Below are positions 53,063 to 63,797 of a stretch of 64,000 nucleotides of DNA, piece by piece. Position numbers and translations under genes: made by a program. Below the pieces are notes generated by a model. That model searched no databases. It saw only the letters and a program-made list of their open reading frames with translations, and had not been told where the DNA came from. Every line of letters begins with the position of its first letter. Position 1 is the first letter of the stretch. The DNA comes from Bicyclus anynana (Eukaryota; Arthropoda; Insecta; Lepidoptera; Nymphalidae), in NCBI RefSeq assembly GCF_947172395.1, contig NC_069098.1, positions 2,535,001 to 2,599,000 on the forward strand. The letters are read 5' to 3'.

Positions 53063-53716
53063 GTACAGTTCGCGCGGCGAGAGTTTGGCTTTGACCTTCG
53101 GATGGAGGGGATTACTGCGCATGGGTACTGTCACGCACACAATACTTTTCCTTTTTTATGTACCAGGTTGGATATTTGAGTGGGTCAAAATTCATGTATA
53201 GTGATAATAATGCTAGAAAATAATACGAAGTAGATAAACTTCTTCATTTATTAAAACTATTGATAGTTATTTTACATATTTAAAATGTTTATACAGAGAC
53301 AGCAATGAAAATTCTAAATAATTGTTTTTAATAAAATTATTTATTCCAAGATACATGTAAAATTGGTACATAAGAACAAAAGAAAACTTAAAATAATTAT
53401 TAAATACAGTGTGTCCCTGGATAATCTGCAACACCAAAAGGGGGTAATATTAATATTTAACAAAAAAACTTAAACAAACAAACTCAACAAATAATAACAA
53501 TCGACAACAATTAACGAAAATAGCAATTCATTTGTGAACGTGATTGTACAACAGGAGTGCGCGGTACGTCGTTTCGGTGCGAGAGGCAGGTAACGACTGG
53601 AGCGCCAATCAGAGCACCGCGCACCCGCCCCGCACCCCGCTAATGCCCGTTGATACCCAATTTCTGATTTCTGCGCAATAACGGTCAAAGCCAAACTCTC
53701 GCCGCGCGAACTGTAC
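53063..53716. mobile_element. DNA element with perfect 34-bp terminal inverted repeats
   Basis: The arm 53063-53096 (gtacagttcgcgcggcgaga and 14 more bases) and the arm 53683-53716 are exact reverse complements. Weaker symmetry continues inward (ttactgcgca against tgcgcaataa). The 586-bp interior is AT-rich on the left and CpG-rich near 53560-53640. A 74-codon minus-strand frame at its right end has no transposase motifs. It is probably non-autonomous. The superfamily is unknown and no target duplication is obvious. Confidence 0.8.
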
Positions 53717-53749
53717 GCGTGGTTAAGAAATGGGGTAATCTTTTTTTAT

Positions 53750-53997
53750 TATTATTATAAATATACTTAAACAATACACATCACTATCTAGCCCCAAAGT
53801 AAGCATACAGAGTAGCTTGTGTTATGGGTGCTAAGATAGTTGATATTATAGTATTAATATACAATTATATACTACATATAAATACTTATATACACTCATG
53901 CTCATCACACAAATATTTTCCAGTTGTGGGAATCGAACCCACAGCCGTGGATGCAAAAAGCAGGGTCACTACCCACTGCGCCACGCGGCCGTCTCTT
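53750..53997 (-). mobile_element. SINE family C, long copy
   Basis: The minus strand reads gacggccgcgtggcgcagtgg (Box A), gtgaccctgctttttgcatccacggctg and gggttcgattcccaca (Box B), then actggaaaatatttgtgtgatgagcatg. A 3' body follows, ending about ctttggggctagatagtgatg. Confidence 0.8.
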
Positions 53998-55591
53998 TCT
54001 TTAATCTTTTGGGGACGTACTAACGTCCAAGATTTGCTTATACTTCAAAAAAGTGTGCACGTATCCACGTACATACTGGGTGTAAGGGACATGATACCGA
54101 AAACTGCGTGAAGAGGTTAAATTTAGTTTCCACAACGATATTTTAAATAACAATTACGTGGGAAATGAGAAAATTCAGATTTTGAAAATTTTGAGCACGC
54201 AATGTACAGCGAATAATGCGATAACAACGCTCCGCAATCTACTTCGTACGTACGAGTAGGTACGTACGCATCGACAGCAAATCGGCTGGCTACACTTACC
54301 TATCTAATACCTATTTTTTATACTTTACAAGTTTTTAACTAGGTACAGGTAAAGAACTTACTTCAGGTTGTTTCTCGTTTACGAGACGTTCTGTCGTCAT
54401 AGTAGGTACAATATTCATGAGTACTGAATTGATTTGATCTAAGCATTTCAAGACTTCTCAGTCAACACACACAAACACACACAATACAAACGACACAATT
54501 GTATGAGTATTCGTTACAGAAAATCACTACTAACATAACATAGAACATACACAAAGGTTTTTGAATTTTGGTTTGTTTGTCAACAGACCGCCGAACACGA
54601 ACTAAAGAAAAAAAAGCGTAGCGTCTAGCGAAAGGACCTAAAGTTTCAATATTTTGAAAATACCTATTAACCACGCCGCGCGGCTTAGGTTAGAGAGAGA
54701 TAGCAATTATTTTCCTCGGCACCGGCGGCGGTCGGCAATACAACGTCGCGCAGTTTGTTTGTGACTTTGTATAGATAGATACCTATTAGTCGTGACCTGC
54801 CTATTTGACCTCTTGGAAAACAGCTGATCGCGCGCATTTTGCAAATTAAATTTACATTGCTAGTTTTTGTTAAAATCTTGATTTGACGATTTTTATTAAA
54901 AATCGTATTGAGATAATGTTATCCATACCAGTGTTTGAATAATGCTACTATTCGTAAGATATCTTTTACGCTATAGAATAACGTGAGCATATGTATTGTA
55001 TAACATTTTTATTAAAAAACTATTTTTTAAAATAAAATGATTATAAAATATTTCATTTTCCCATCTTTAAACTAACAACATATCAATTATTAAAGAATCA
55101 TTCATTATCATTTATCGATAAGTTAACGCTCGATGTTATTTACCCATCCTTGCTTTTCATAGACAATCTAGCGTTACGAAATGTCAAATTGCCGTAATCC
55201 TAGTTAAGCTGTGCAAATTAATCTCGTTGTGATTTTGTTTTTCAGAAAATAAATGTGAATAAATCGTAAATTCGGTGTAGTTTTTGGTGTAATTCGTACT
55301 GTATGCGTATAATAAAGGATTTAGACACTTTGTTCTTTAGAAATTACGTATAACGTAAGTGAAATATGTGATTTTAGTGACAAGACGGGTTTGTTTTGGT
55401 GATAAGACTTCTAAGAAAATTTTCGGTATACGAGTATACCTCACCTGATGATGCATGACATCGCAGTGCAAGTTAAAGAAGCACACACGCAGCCAGTTTC
55501 AACAACGCAACGGATAGAAACAAGTGAAACACTTTCCGTCGTAGCAACGAAGCGCCGTTGAGACGTCGTAACGGAAATAAACTCACTTAAA
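53998..55591. other. 1.6-kb low-repeat region with a CpG-rich patch
   Basis: No recognised repeat family. A CpG-rich patch at 54670-54760 (ccgcgcggctt, caccggcggcggtcgg, acgtcgcgcag) stands out from its AT-rich surroundings. A 70-codon minus-strand frame at 54462-54674 is unconvincing. It could hold a promoter or untranslated exon of a gene outside the window, but no exon is proven. Confidence 0.35.
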
Positions 55592-56088
55592 GTGAGGCCA
55601 AACGAGCGTAATTTTGGTCACGTAATTTCTGCTGAAAGACTGAGCTTGTTAAAACCATCAGGCATCGTACTAAGTAAGTACTCGTGGTAAGATATCTATC
55701 GTACCTAGGGCAGATTTTGCGACACGATATATACCGTTTGCTTCAAACAATCATGATGGGCAAAAGTGGAGAAGGAAGAAAAAAAGAAGTCCTAAACCTT
55801 CCTAAAAGGCTACGAAATATAATGGAGTGGACTGGCATACAGACAGTCGAAGAACTTTTCCGCCTAACCATGGACAAGGAAAAGTTAAGAAAGCTGACCG
55901 CCGACCTTCAGTAATGGAGAGGCACTCTAAGAAGAAGAATTTCTGCTGCATTCGGTTTCATACAAAAGTCCAGTTCTTGCCACACGGCGCCGCAGAATGA
56001 GTTATAATGCATTCTGACTGATACGCGAATTTCTGCCACCGAAATAACGCGACTACCAACTCACAAAATTACGCTCATTTGGCCTCAC
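55592..56088. mobile_element. MITE with 25-bp inverted ends, interrupted by a retrotransposon
   Basis: The left end gtgaggccaaacgagcgtaa plus ttttg, and the right end 56064-56088, are reverse complements at 24 of 25 positions. Between them a 303-bp insertion (55635-55937) is flanked by the direct repeat aatttctgctg. Confidence 0.85.
55635..55937 (+). pseudogene. 5'-truncated RTE-type retrotransposon with 11-bp target duplication
   Basis: The insertion encodes a 76-codon C-terminus from 55684: YLGQILRHDIYRLLQTIMMG, then LRNIMEWTGIQTVEELFRL and LTADLQ before a stop. This matches the typical end of RTE-like endonuclease/reverse transcriptases of insects, different from the MTYGSETW family here. 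A short gaagaagaa tail follows. aatttctgctg at 55624-55634 and 55938-55948 is the target-site duplication. Confidence 0.8.
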
Positions 56089-56180
56089 CCTAATAGTGCA
56101 TAGCACTAGTCAACGTTTTCAATAGATGGCAGTATAAGTTTTACTAGGGGATTTAGTTAAACAACATTACAGCTCCACTC

Positions 56181-56404
56181 ATTCTAAAATTAAGTAATAA
56201 AATATTGTTAGGTATAAAATTGTAAAATCTAGTTCTAAAAAATAAAAAATCTAGTTCTAAAAATATTTCTATTATTCGTGACGTTTGGTAGCAATACAAA
56301 AAGCCTACGTCCGGCAGTTCATCGACGTTAGTATAATTTTAATTAAAATTTAATTGAATTTTCATTTTTATACCTAACAATATTTTATTACTTAATTTTA
56401 GAAT
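56181..56404. mobile_element. Foldback MITE with perfect 39-bp arms
   Basis: 56181-56219 (attctaaaattaagtaataa and 19 more) and 56366-56404 are exact reverse complements. The 146-bp spacer holds a duplicated aaaatctagttctaaaaa word and a piece resembling the RTE 3' tail (gcctacgtccggcagttcatcg, against gcctatgtccagcagtggacg). Confidence 0.85.
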
Positions 56405-57204
56405 AGGATTTTTCCATAATTTTACATAAAATAAAAATATTATATTTGCTGGAGAAAATATTAACATCAAAATATTAATAAATAACTTCTTTTAACTATA
56501 TAACTAATTTTCATCTCGTACCAATTATTATAAGTAAAAAAATGTTTATGTTTATAAGAAAGAACCTAGACTGTTTAAAATTAGATTGATAACTTCTTAC
56601 TTATGAAACTTATTAATGAGTCCCTTTATTAAAAACATTTCGCTAAGGCCCGATACGATAAACTTATTTGTTAATTAAGTAAAACTTATTATCAAACATA
56701 TAATAACTGTTGTACAAAATGTTAATTAATTTAAAAAAATATTTAAATTTGAATGTAGCTGTTATAAGTCACTTTACTTATATTTTTAATATTTTTATTA
56801 GCATTCTAAGTTAAACTAAGCTTATCTTTCCAGAACTCGGAGTTAAAAAGTTGGTATTGTACCTACACATATGTCTCTAATAATAATAATAAATTTGTGA
56901 TTAGGTATTTATTTTGTTACAAATAAAATGGAAACCGTGACTTTTCCTTAGCCTAAATATTGATCCAGGATCTATATTCATAGCAAATTTCGGCCAAATC
57001 AGTTCAGTACTTTCACCTTTATTATATTGGCATGAAAATGACAGGACCGGTGACTTATCGTGCTTTTCGAAGCTCGGGGTGTAATACCACTAACTTTGCA
57101 ACATAAACTTGTATGAGAAAATAAATACCTAGATAGATTTGTTACTATTTATTGCATACTTTTTTAAAGCATATTTGCTATATCTTTTTATAATATTACC
57201 AGTT
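56405..57204. other. AT-rich spacer
   Basis: A weak Helitron-like remnant lies near 56940-57040 (ttggccaaatcagtt type). No gene. Confidence 0.4.
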
Positions 57205-57337
57205 TTCACATTCCCCTCCAACTAGTCGAGAAATACTGTATTTATATGGGTACGACAATCGATCAGCGGGGCGGGAATTGAACCACCACCCCTCGGTAAT
57301 GAGTTCAACTGTTTTTACCGTTGAGCTATTGTGGCAT
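57205..57337 (-). mobile_element. tRNA-derived SINE, family D
   Basis: The minus strand reads gccacaatagctcaacggta (Box A), ttgaactcattaccgagggg and gtggttcaattcccgccccg (Box B). The tail is tgtcgtacccatataaatacagtatttctcgactagttggagggg. Confidence 0.7.
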
Positions 57338-57764
57338 TGAGGAATCTAACCTAACATTTATAACTTAAACCTTAAAATTTATTAAAAAAAAGAAAAACCA
57401 AATACTTTCCTCGTCCTCGTCCTCGAACCCAGAACCGTAGATAGATAGGTTGACCACAGGGCTAACGAGGCAAATAGTATGTAGCATAAAAGCATATGAG
57501 TACAGATAAATACATTTTTCTCATAAATATTTGCGCAAATAAAACACATTAAAGTTTTTGTAATAAATAATAGGGCCGTGCTGGAACTTTCACAAAGTTG
57601 TGATTAAATTCATCGCAAATGTCTGGTAAGTTTTTTGTAACTTTCATGGATCCCAATTATTATTTACCAAAGACATCTATATATTAGTACGTATACAACT
57701 AGACAGACAACCTCATTAGACAACCTACCTTTACCAATTTTTTTTTAAAAGACTACGCCTTAAA
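57338..57764. other. AT-rich spacer
   Basis: Contains a duplicated cctcgt word (57409-57424). No gene. Confidence 0.4.
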
Positions 57765-57958
57765 GAACTAAAACCACGCTATTTCACCTGCATAGTTCCC
57801 GTTCCGTAGAAATACAGAAGTAAAGTATAGCTTATGTTACTCACTGATAATGTAGCTATCCATTGGTGAAAGAATATTTAAAATCGGCTTAGTGGTTTAG
57901 CCGTAAAAGCGTAATAAACTAACTCACATTCGCAGTAATATTAGTTGAGAAGTATCAA
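57765..57958 (-). mobile_element. Helitron-like element, degenerate
   Basis: ccacgctatttcacctgcatagttcccgttccgtag, then agtatagcttatgtt, aatgtagctatccattggtgaaagaat and taaaatcggcttagtggtt. Confidence 0.5.
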
Positions 57959-58027
57959 TTAAAATTCGTAGATTTAAAATCTTATATATAAAAAAAAATA
58001 TAGCTGTACCTACCTACTAATATTCTC

Positions 58028-58200
58028 ACACGGTGAAGGAAAAATTCTCGAGGAATACATACCTGAGAATTTTCTTAATTCTCTAGGTGTGTGAAGTCTG
58101 CCAATCCGCATTGGGCCAGTGGTGGACTATTGGCCTAACCCCTCTCATTCTAAGAGGAGACTTGTGCTAAACAGTAAGCCGAATATAGGTTGCTAATATG
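58028..58200 (+). mobile_element. SINE family A, 3' half
   Basis: cacggtgaaggaaaaattctcgagg, tctaggtgtgtgaagtctgccaatccgcattgggcc, ctcattctaagaggagacttgtgc and gccgaatataggttgc. Confidence 0.7.
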
Positions 58201-58395
58201 ATAATACTAATATTATAAAGTGGTAAAGTTATTGGTATTGTAGTTAAGTAAGTTAGATTAAGTTATTTTAGGGCTTATTCTTTGGATTTACTGAATCAAT
58301 TTTGAAAATTATTTTACCAAGCCACGTAATTTTTATACCCGAATTCTCACGAAAACAGGAACCACGTGGACGTAACCGCGATGCATTAGTTAATT
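58201..58395 (+). mobile_element. Helitron-like element
   Basis: taatactaatattataaagtggtaaag at the left and aacaggaaccacgtggacgtaaccgcgatgcattagtt at the right. Confidence 0.55.
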
Positions 58396-58910
58396 AATAA
58401 TATATGGGAGAGTGAGCGAAAGTCAAACAATATAAATCAAGCATTTCTAAAACATGCGTACAATAATTTATATGCCCATATCCAAACTAAAATAAACCAC
58501 GCTATCATACTATTTCCGATACGCGGGTTACGCTATATTTTATCCCCTTAATATCATAAATAACGCTCCTGTTATGATGTTTACGCAAAATGTGACCCGA
58601 TTCAATCGGCGATATCGATTGGAGGTTTTACGACGGGACCGGAACGTAACGAGACCGTTCTAGTAAATAATAATGTAAACTAGCAATTCCTATACCGCGG
58701 GCTTGTTGGTGACAATTTTTGTAATACGCTGTGGAAAACACGAGCATTTTCAAACGGGCGACCGGTCTCGTTTGTTGTAGATAAGCGGATTAAAAAAATA
58801 AACATTGTGTTTGATGATTTCTTCTATGTGTCTGTTAAGAAATAGGATTTTTATTCGAAAATATAAATATGACACTCGACCCTTATCGACTCGACTTATT
58901 AATATAAATA
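58396..58910. other. Spacer
   Basis: Nothing recognised. One (CGACTCGAC)-like word occurs near 58875-58895. Confidence 0.4.
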
Positions 58911-59117
58911 ACTAGCTGACGCCGCGCAGTTTCACCCACGTGGTTCCGGTTCCCGTAAGAATACGGAGAAAATATATATCCTATAACCTACCTGGATAAA
59001 TGTGCTATCTAACACTGAAAGATTTTTTGAAATCGGACCAGTAGTTCTTGAGATTAACGCGTTCAACCAAACAAACAAACTTTTCAGCTTTATAATATTA
59101 TAGATAGTATAGATTAA
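58911..59117 (-). mobile_element. Helitron-like element
   Basis: actagctgacgccgcgcagtttcacccacgtggttcc to ttcagctttataatattatagatagtatagat. All conserved internal blocks are present. Confidence 0.65.
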
Positions 59118-59337
59118 ATACACTTAAACAATACTTAACCCCAGGCCCAAAGTACCTAAGCGTAAAGCCCGTGTTATGGATAGCTTTTTTTTTTTTAATT
59201 TATATTCATATACCTACTACATATAAATTCTGCCAGAAAATACCCATGCTCATCACAAATATTTTCCAGTTATAGGAATCGAATCCACGCCCGTGGATAC
59301 AGAAAGCAGGATCATCCACTGTGCCACTGTGCTATTT
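59118..59337 (-). mobile_element. SINE family C
   Basis: acttaaacaatacttaacccc at the 3' side, then tgctcatcacaaatattttccagttataggaatcgaatccacgcccgtggat, ending ccactgtgccactg. The Box A side is eroded. Confidence 0.65.
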
Positions 59338-59394
59338 TCATCCTATCTAGGCTATATAGACTATCCAGTCTAAAGGTTATGCTATGTACTCGTA

Positions 59395-59512
59395 TCTAAC
59401 TATTTGTATTCATACTGTTTATAAAATTCATCCACACGGTTATCTATTGGTACTTAAAAAGTTTCCAAGAGAACGGAAACCATGCGGGCGAAATCACGGG
59501 TGGTGGGCTAGT
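59395..59512 (+). mobile_element. Helitron-like 3' fragment
   Basis: aaaccatgcgggcgaaatcacgggtggtgggctagt carries the terminal gctagt motif. Confidence 0.5.
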
Positions 59513-59825
59513 AAAAATTAAGGAAAATCCTTGTTAAATCTACCTAATGGTAGAACAACATAGAATAATGAATAGAGCTATTTATAAGACGAACCAGAAT
59601 CAACCGAAATTCATTACGTGGATAGAAATAATGTGTACTGTTAGGAGGCTCTTCCGTGAAGTGAGGCAAAAAGTTAATTTCCCCCTTTTATACATATTAA
59701 CACCTCATTGACTCTACGCCTAAACTGTTCAATTATGTACGATGGCTTTGCGTTGAAGGCTGCCACAGTGTAAATGTATTGTTGTGTAAACAATGTCTAT
59801 GTTTATTTTAACTGCCTTTTTAATA
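59513..59825. other. Spacer
   Basis: Nothing recognised. Confidence 0.4.
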
Positions 59826-60066
59826 TCATTATCAACTCATCAATCGGCTTACTGCTCCTCAGAATGAGAGGATTAGTCCACCACGCTGGCCCAATGCGGA
59901 TTGGTCGACTTTACACACGCCGAGAATTAAGAAAATACTCTAGTATGAAGGATTCCTCACTATGTATTTCCTACACCGTCCGTTTGATATTTAATTTCTT
60001 AAAATGCTCACTACTGAAAAATTGGAGGTGCATGCCCCGGGCCAAATTCGATCCCACACCCGCCGA
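59826..60066 (-). mobile_element. SINE family A
   Basis: ttatcaactcatcaatcggcttactgctcctcagaatgagagg, ccaccacgctggcccaatgcggattgg, atatttaatttcttaaaatg and caaattcgatcccacacccgccg. The 185-codon open frame across it is a repeat artefact. Confidence 0.7.
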
Positions 60067-60304
60067 AATTAACACATACACAAACCGGCATTTTAAGGGA
60101 GCACTTTACAGTAAGAAAACGACAAGAATGAAATATCGATTCTATAGCAATCGTTTTTATAAACGCGTTAGATCATTATTCTTGATCTTTGACAGAGGAG
60201 TAACGTGTAGCGAGTCAGGTCCTTTTGCAATTTGGTCTGAGTTGGTGACAGAAAGTATGACGGTTATACTTCTACACGAACTCTTTTTTTTTAATGCAAA
60301 TAGG

Positions 60305-60375
60305 CTTGCGTTTGAGCATGATCTAACCTGATGGTAAGTATAGATACAGTCTAAGATGGGACACGCTTGCCTAGA
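60305..60375 (-). mobile_element. SINE family B 3' fragment
   Basis: gatctaacctgatggtaagtatagatacagtctaagatggg is the reversed end of family B. Confidence 0.5.
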
Positions 60376-60519
60376 AGGTACCTATTCACTCTACATAAAA
60401 TTAGTTAAGTTTTATCGAATAGCAGTACAAAAATGTCTGTCTGTGATCATATCATATCAAGTGCTTATAGTTATTTACACTTTAATAAAACACAATGAAG
60501 TTTTTTTTTAATTATTGTC

Positions 60520-60702
60520 TGTCTGTTCGTCCGGGCTAATCTCTGGAAAGGCTGGACTTAATTAAACGGTAGACTTTCACTAGTAGAAAGAAGAGATTAT
60601 TGAGCAACAAAACTACTTTTTATCTAGGAAAATTTCATAATTCCCGCGGGATTTATGAAGAGCTGAATTTCTCGCTAACAAAGTTGTGGGCGTCTGATAG
60701 TT
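60520..60702 (+). mobile_element. Helitron-like relative, degenerate
   Basis: gggctaatctctggaaaggctgga, then aaaatttcataattcccgcgggatttatgaagagctgaatttc, ending aaagttgtgggcgtctgatag. Confidence 0.45.
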
Positions 60703-60998
60703 TCTTAAATATTAAAAAATAAGAACAAACGACAATCGTCGTGAGCTTGCTGCATTATTTTATTCTGTGCCCTCAAGTGTAGTTCGCGGCTGATACAAAT
60801 ATCGGCTTAATGCAGCGATTGCGCGTGAACTATGACGGTCGTTAGGCCCCGACAGACGTAATAGGCCTTCTTTGTCGCTAATGTGTCGTAAAGGGAATGA
60901 TTGTAGGGCGGACTTTTAGATTTTCACGTTCTTTTATGGAATAACGAACTTTAGTTGGTAACTAGTCACGGCTGAAACACGTAACCATAGTAACGAAA
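60703..60998. other. Spacer
   Basis: Contains gtagttcgcggctg and cgcgtgaactatga in inverted orientation (60779-60836), a possible small foldback. No gene. Confidence 0.35.
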
Positions 60999-61431
60999 GG
61001 TCTAAGATCCCATATATAAGACGACCTTTACTTGACGAAAATTTTTCTATATCAAACTAACTGACGCCGCGCGGTTTCACTCGCGTGGTTCCCGTTCCCG
61101 TTAGAATATGGGAATAAATAAGCCTATAGCCTTCCTCAGTAAATGGGCTATCTAACACTGAAAGAATTTTTTAAATCGGACCAATAGTTCCTGAGATTAG
61201 CGCGTTCAATCAAACAAACAAACTCTTCAGCTCTATAATATTAGTATAGATGAAATATCCACGATAGCCACGTATATAATAAGAAACGCTTTGTTTTGTG
61301 ATATTGTCAATGGGTTGCCTTAAAAAGTTCAGTCATTCAGTCAATTGACATTTAATTTGATAAAAAATACTATACAATTAGTAGACAGGTTGGTGAAAGC
61401 CTCAAGGTCGTCTTATATACGGATCCTCTAC
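60999..61431. mobile_element. Inverted-repeat element with a nested Helitron-like insertion
   Basis: The left arm ggtctaagatcccatatataagacgacctt and the right arm aaggtcgtcttatatacggatcctctac are inverted. The inner tatataagacgacctt matches exactly. A Helitron-like element occupies 61058-61256 inside. Confidence 0.6.
61058..61256 (-). mobile_element. Helitron-like element, well preserved
   Basis: actaactgacgccgcgcggtttcactcgcgtggttcccgttcccg, gcctatagccttcctcag, gaccaatagttcctgagattagcgcgttcaatc and ctctataatattagtatagat. Confidence 0.65.
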
Positions 61432-61708
61432 TATTAAGTAATACTATGATAACCCAAATCTTGTATTGTATAATAACATACAATAAAATTGGTTTAATCA
61501 ATCTATAACTCCAGCACAGCTAAGACAATCTGAATGAACTTTTTACTGGCAGAAAGTGCAAGTAAGCGATAAAATAATAAATTAACCAGACTATGCCAGA
61601 CTTTTTTTTAACTCGAACCTTTTTTTGTTTTAAAGGGTATACTCCCCATGTTCGTTATATCAGGATCTGATGATGGAAACCTGGAGAAATCGAGGGGAAC
61701 TTTGAAAA
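61432..61708. other. AT-rich spacer
   Basis: Nothing recognised. Confidence 0.4.
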
Positions 61709-61709
61709 A

Positions 61710-61871
61710 CCTGCTGATCAGTTTGAAGACGGTGCTAAGCCGATGATGTATTCATTAAAGCCATGAATATTGAAAATTTTCAGACAGTGTTCTTTCATGT
61801 TATCTATTCTTATAAAACGGCATAAATTAATACGACAGCGGCTTAGCACCGTCTTCGAACTGATCAGCAGG
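61710..61871. repeat. Long hairpin, 33-bp stem
   Basis: 61710-61742 (cctgctgatcagtttgaaga and on) and 61839-61871 are reverse complements at 32 of 33 positions, with a 96-nt loop. It is probably a small inverted-repeat transposon. A structured RNA is an alternative. Confidence 0.8.
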
Positions 61872-61872
61872 T

Positions 61873-62797
61873 AGAACATAATAATGTTATGATGTTATTT
61901 TCACTTATTAGTTTAGTGGGTACGTCTTTAGGTTTTGAAGTCGGTTGTATTTTTGTTATTAAATTTTTATTATATGTATAATTTATTTGTTTAAACGCCC
62001 GTAAATATGTATCTCATACCAACTAGAAACAGGTATGAGCCGCTTTGCTACGTGCGCAGGTAGTAGGTAGCTTTTAATATAAAGTTTAAATAGAACTTTT
62101 GGGTGTATAAGCAAAGGGTTCAAAAGCATGCAACATCCGCTCCTGAGAATGCCGGATCTAATTCAATTAAGATGAAATGCGTGGCCAGAAACCGTATAAT
62201 TAATGAATAAAAAGGTTCAAGAAGTTTTTGTAAGGTTCTTTCAGACAAAACAATCAATCGCGCGGATTTATAGACCATCTAAATTGTATTATATACAGCA
62301 ACAAACACAAATTGTGTAAATTAAGACTGCCTTATTTATTGCTACTCTTAGAAGCAAATACACAAAATTTAATATTTTGAGTTTTGCAATTAAACGAGGA
62401 AATATCTAAAATATTTTAGTTAATTACTTATTTTAGTCAATAAGTAACAACAACAGTAAACGTGCTACTTGATGTACAGTCATTCTAATGTAAATCGTAT
62501 TACTCGTATATCAATAAACTTTATGTTACTATGTGTCCTGTTTATTGTATGTATTGTAAGCTTGAAATCCTTATGATTTACGGTTGCCTGGAAGATATTA
62601 TTTTAAAGATAAGGTTGCCGTTACACCATACCTGATGCTTGTTTTTCCACTTAATTTGTTTTGTAAAGTTTTGACTTTTTTTGTAATAAAGTATTTTATT
62701 ATGATTATACCTCTTCTGTAACTATAACAGTAAACAAAATAAAAAAGACATATTGAAATCCATCCTTATCTCTAGAGCTATAAGGTATTATGTACTC
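61873..62797. other. AT-rich spacer
   Basis: No gene or repeat family recognised. Confidence 0.4.
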
Positions 62798-62912
62798 ACT
62801 AGCGGACGCCCGCGACTTCATCCGCGTAACATATTTTCAAACACACATCCAAACAAACATACATCCATACAATCTTCAATTCAATCGCGTTTATAATATT
62901 AGTAGGATAATA
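62798..62912 (-). mobile_element. Short Helitron-like element
   Basis: actagcggacgcccgcgacttcatccgcgtaac at the left, then catacatccatacaatcttcaatt and cgtttataatattagtaggata. Confidence 0.6.
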
Positions 62913-63384
62913 TTAGCAGAATATGTATTTTAAGGATATCAATATATAAATAATAATAAAAACAACAATAACAACAGTGTAAATTACCTACATAAATAAC
63001 ATCTGCTTTCCGTGCGTTTTGTCAACCCTGTCTGAAGTAGCCCTCTAAACCTTGCCAAAGGTTCTTTATGGTGTGGATTACGTTTATAATTTTCAGTCCC
63101 TTTTCCAGGTGAAAATTTTGTTTATTATGTTTGAAGAAGTTTTAACGGAGTAGGAGCTAATTTACTTGTTGTTAGAGTTCTTCCTGTTGTGGAAAAATAC
63201 AACATTTCTCTTTGTAAGGTACTCTGTCTAAAGTTAGTTACACGTGCTTGCCTAGAAGACGCCTCGCGATTGTTCAATTAAATTTCAAAAATATTCCATC
63301 ACAAATGAAGACAATCACATTATGAAAGTAATTTCGTTTTGTTTAATTTGTTTTTGTTTTGTTGATTTTGTGCAGTAAATACTT
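62913..63384. other. Spacer
   Basis: Nothing recognised. Confidence 0.4.
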
Positions 63385-63797
63385 TTTAGCCAGTGATGAC
63401 CTATAGTTCCGAGACTTGGTCGCTAATTATGAGCCTCATAAAATGGATCAGAGTCACACAGCGGGCGATGGAACGAGCTATGTTAGGAGTATCTCTGGGT
63501 GATCGAATCAGTAATGAGGAGATCCGTAGAAGAACCAAAGTCACTGACATAGCTCAACAAGTTGCTAAGCTGAAATGACAATGGGCGGGGCACATAGTTC
63601 GAAGAGCCGATGGATGCTGGGGTCCTAAAGAGTTGGTTGACCCCCCACCATGTAAACTGACGACATCAAGCATGTCGCAGGATGGATGCAGGCAGCTCAG
63701 TATCGTGATGTTTGGAAGTCCCTACAAAAGGCCTATGTCCTGCAGTGGACGTCCATCGGCTGATGTGATGATGTGTGATGATAATGATGATGATGAT
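63385..63797 (+). pseudogene. RTE 3' end, decayed
   Basis: From gtgatgacctatagttccgagacttgg it reads YSSETWSLIMSLIKWIRVTQ, RAMERAMLGVSLGDRI and RRRTKVTDIAQQVAKL. A TGA follows, where functional copies have Trp (aaatgacaatgg). The 3' part follows in pieces to cagtggacgtccatcggctga, with a GATGAT tail. Confidence 0.8.

Noticed and set aside
59774..60331. 185-codon plus-strand frame
   Set aside because: About half of it is a reversed family A SINE, and the rest has no domain or splice context.
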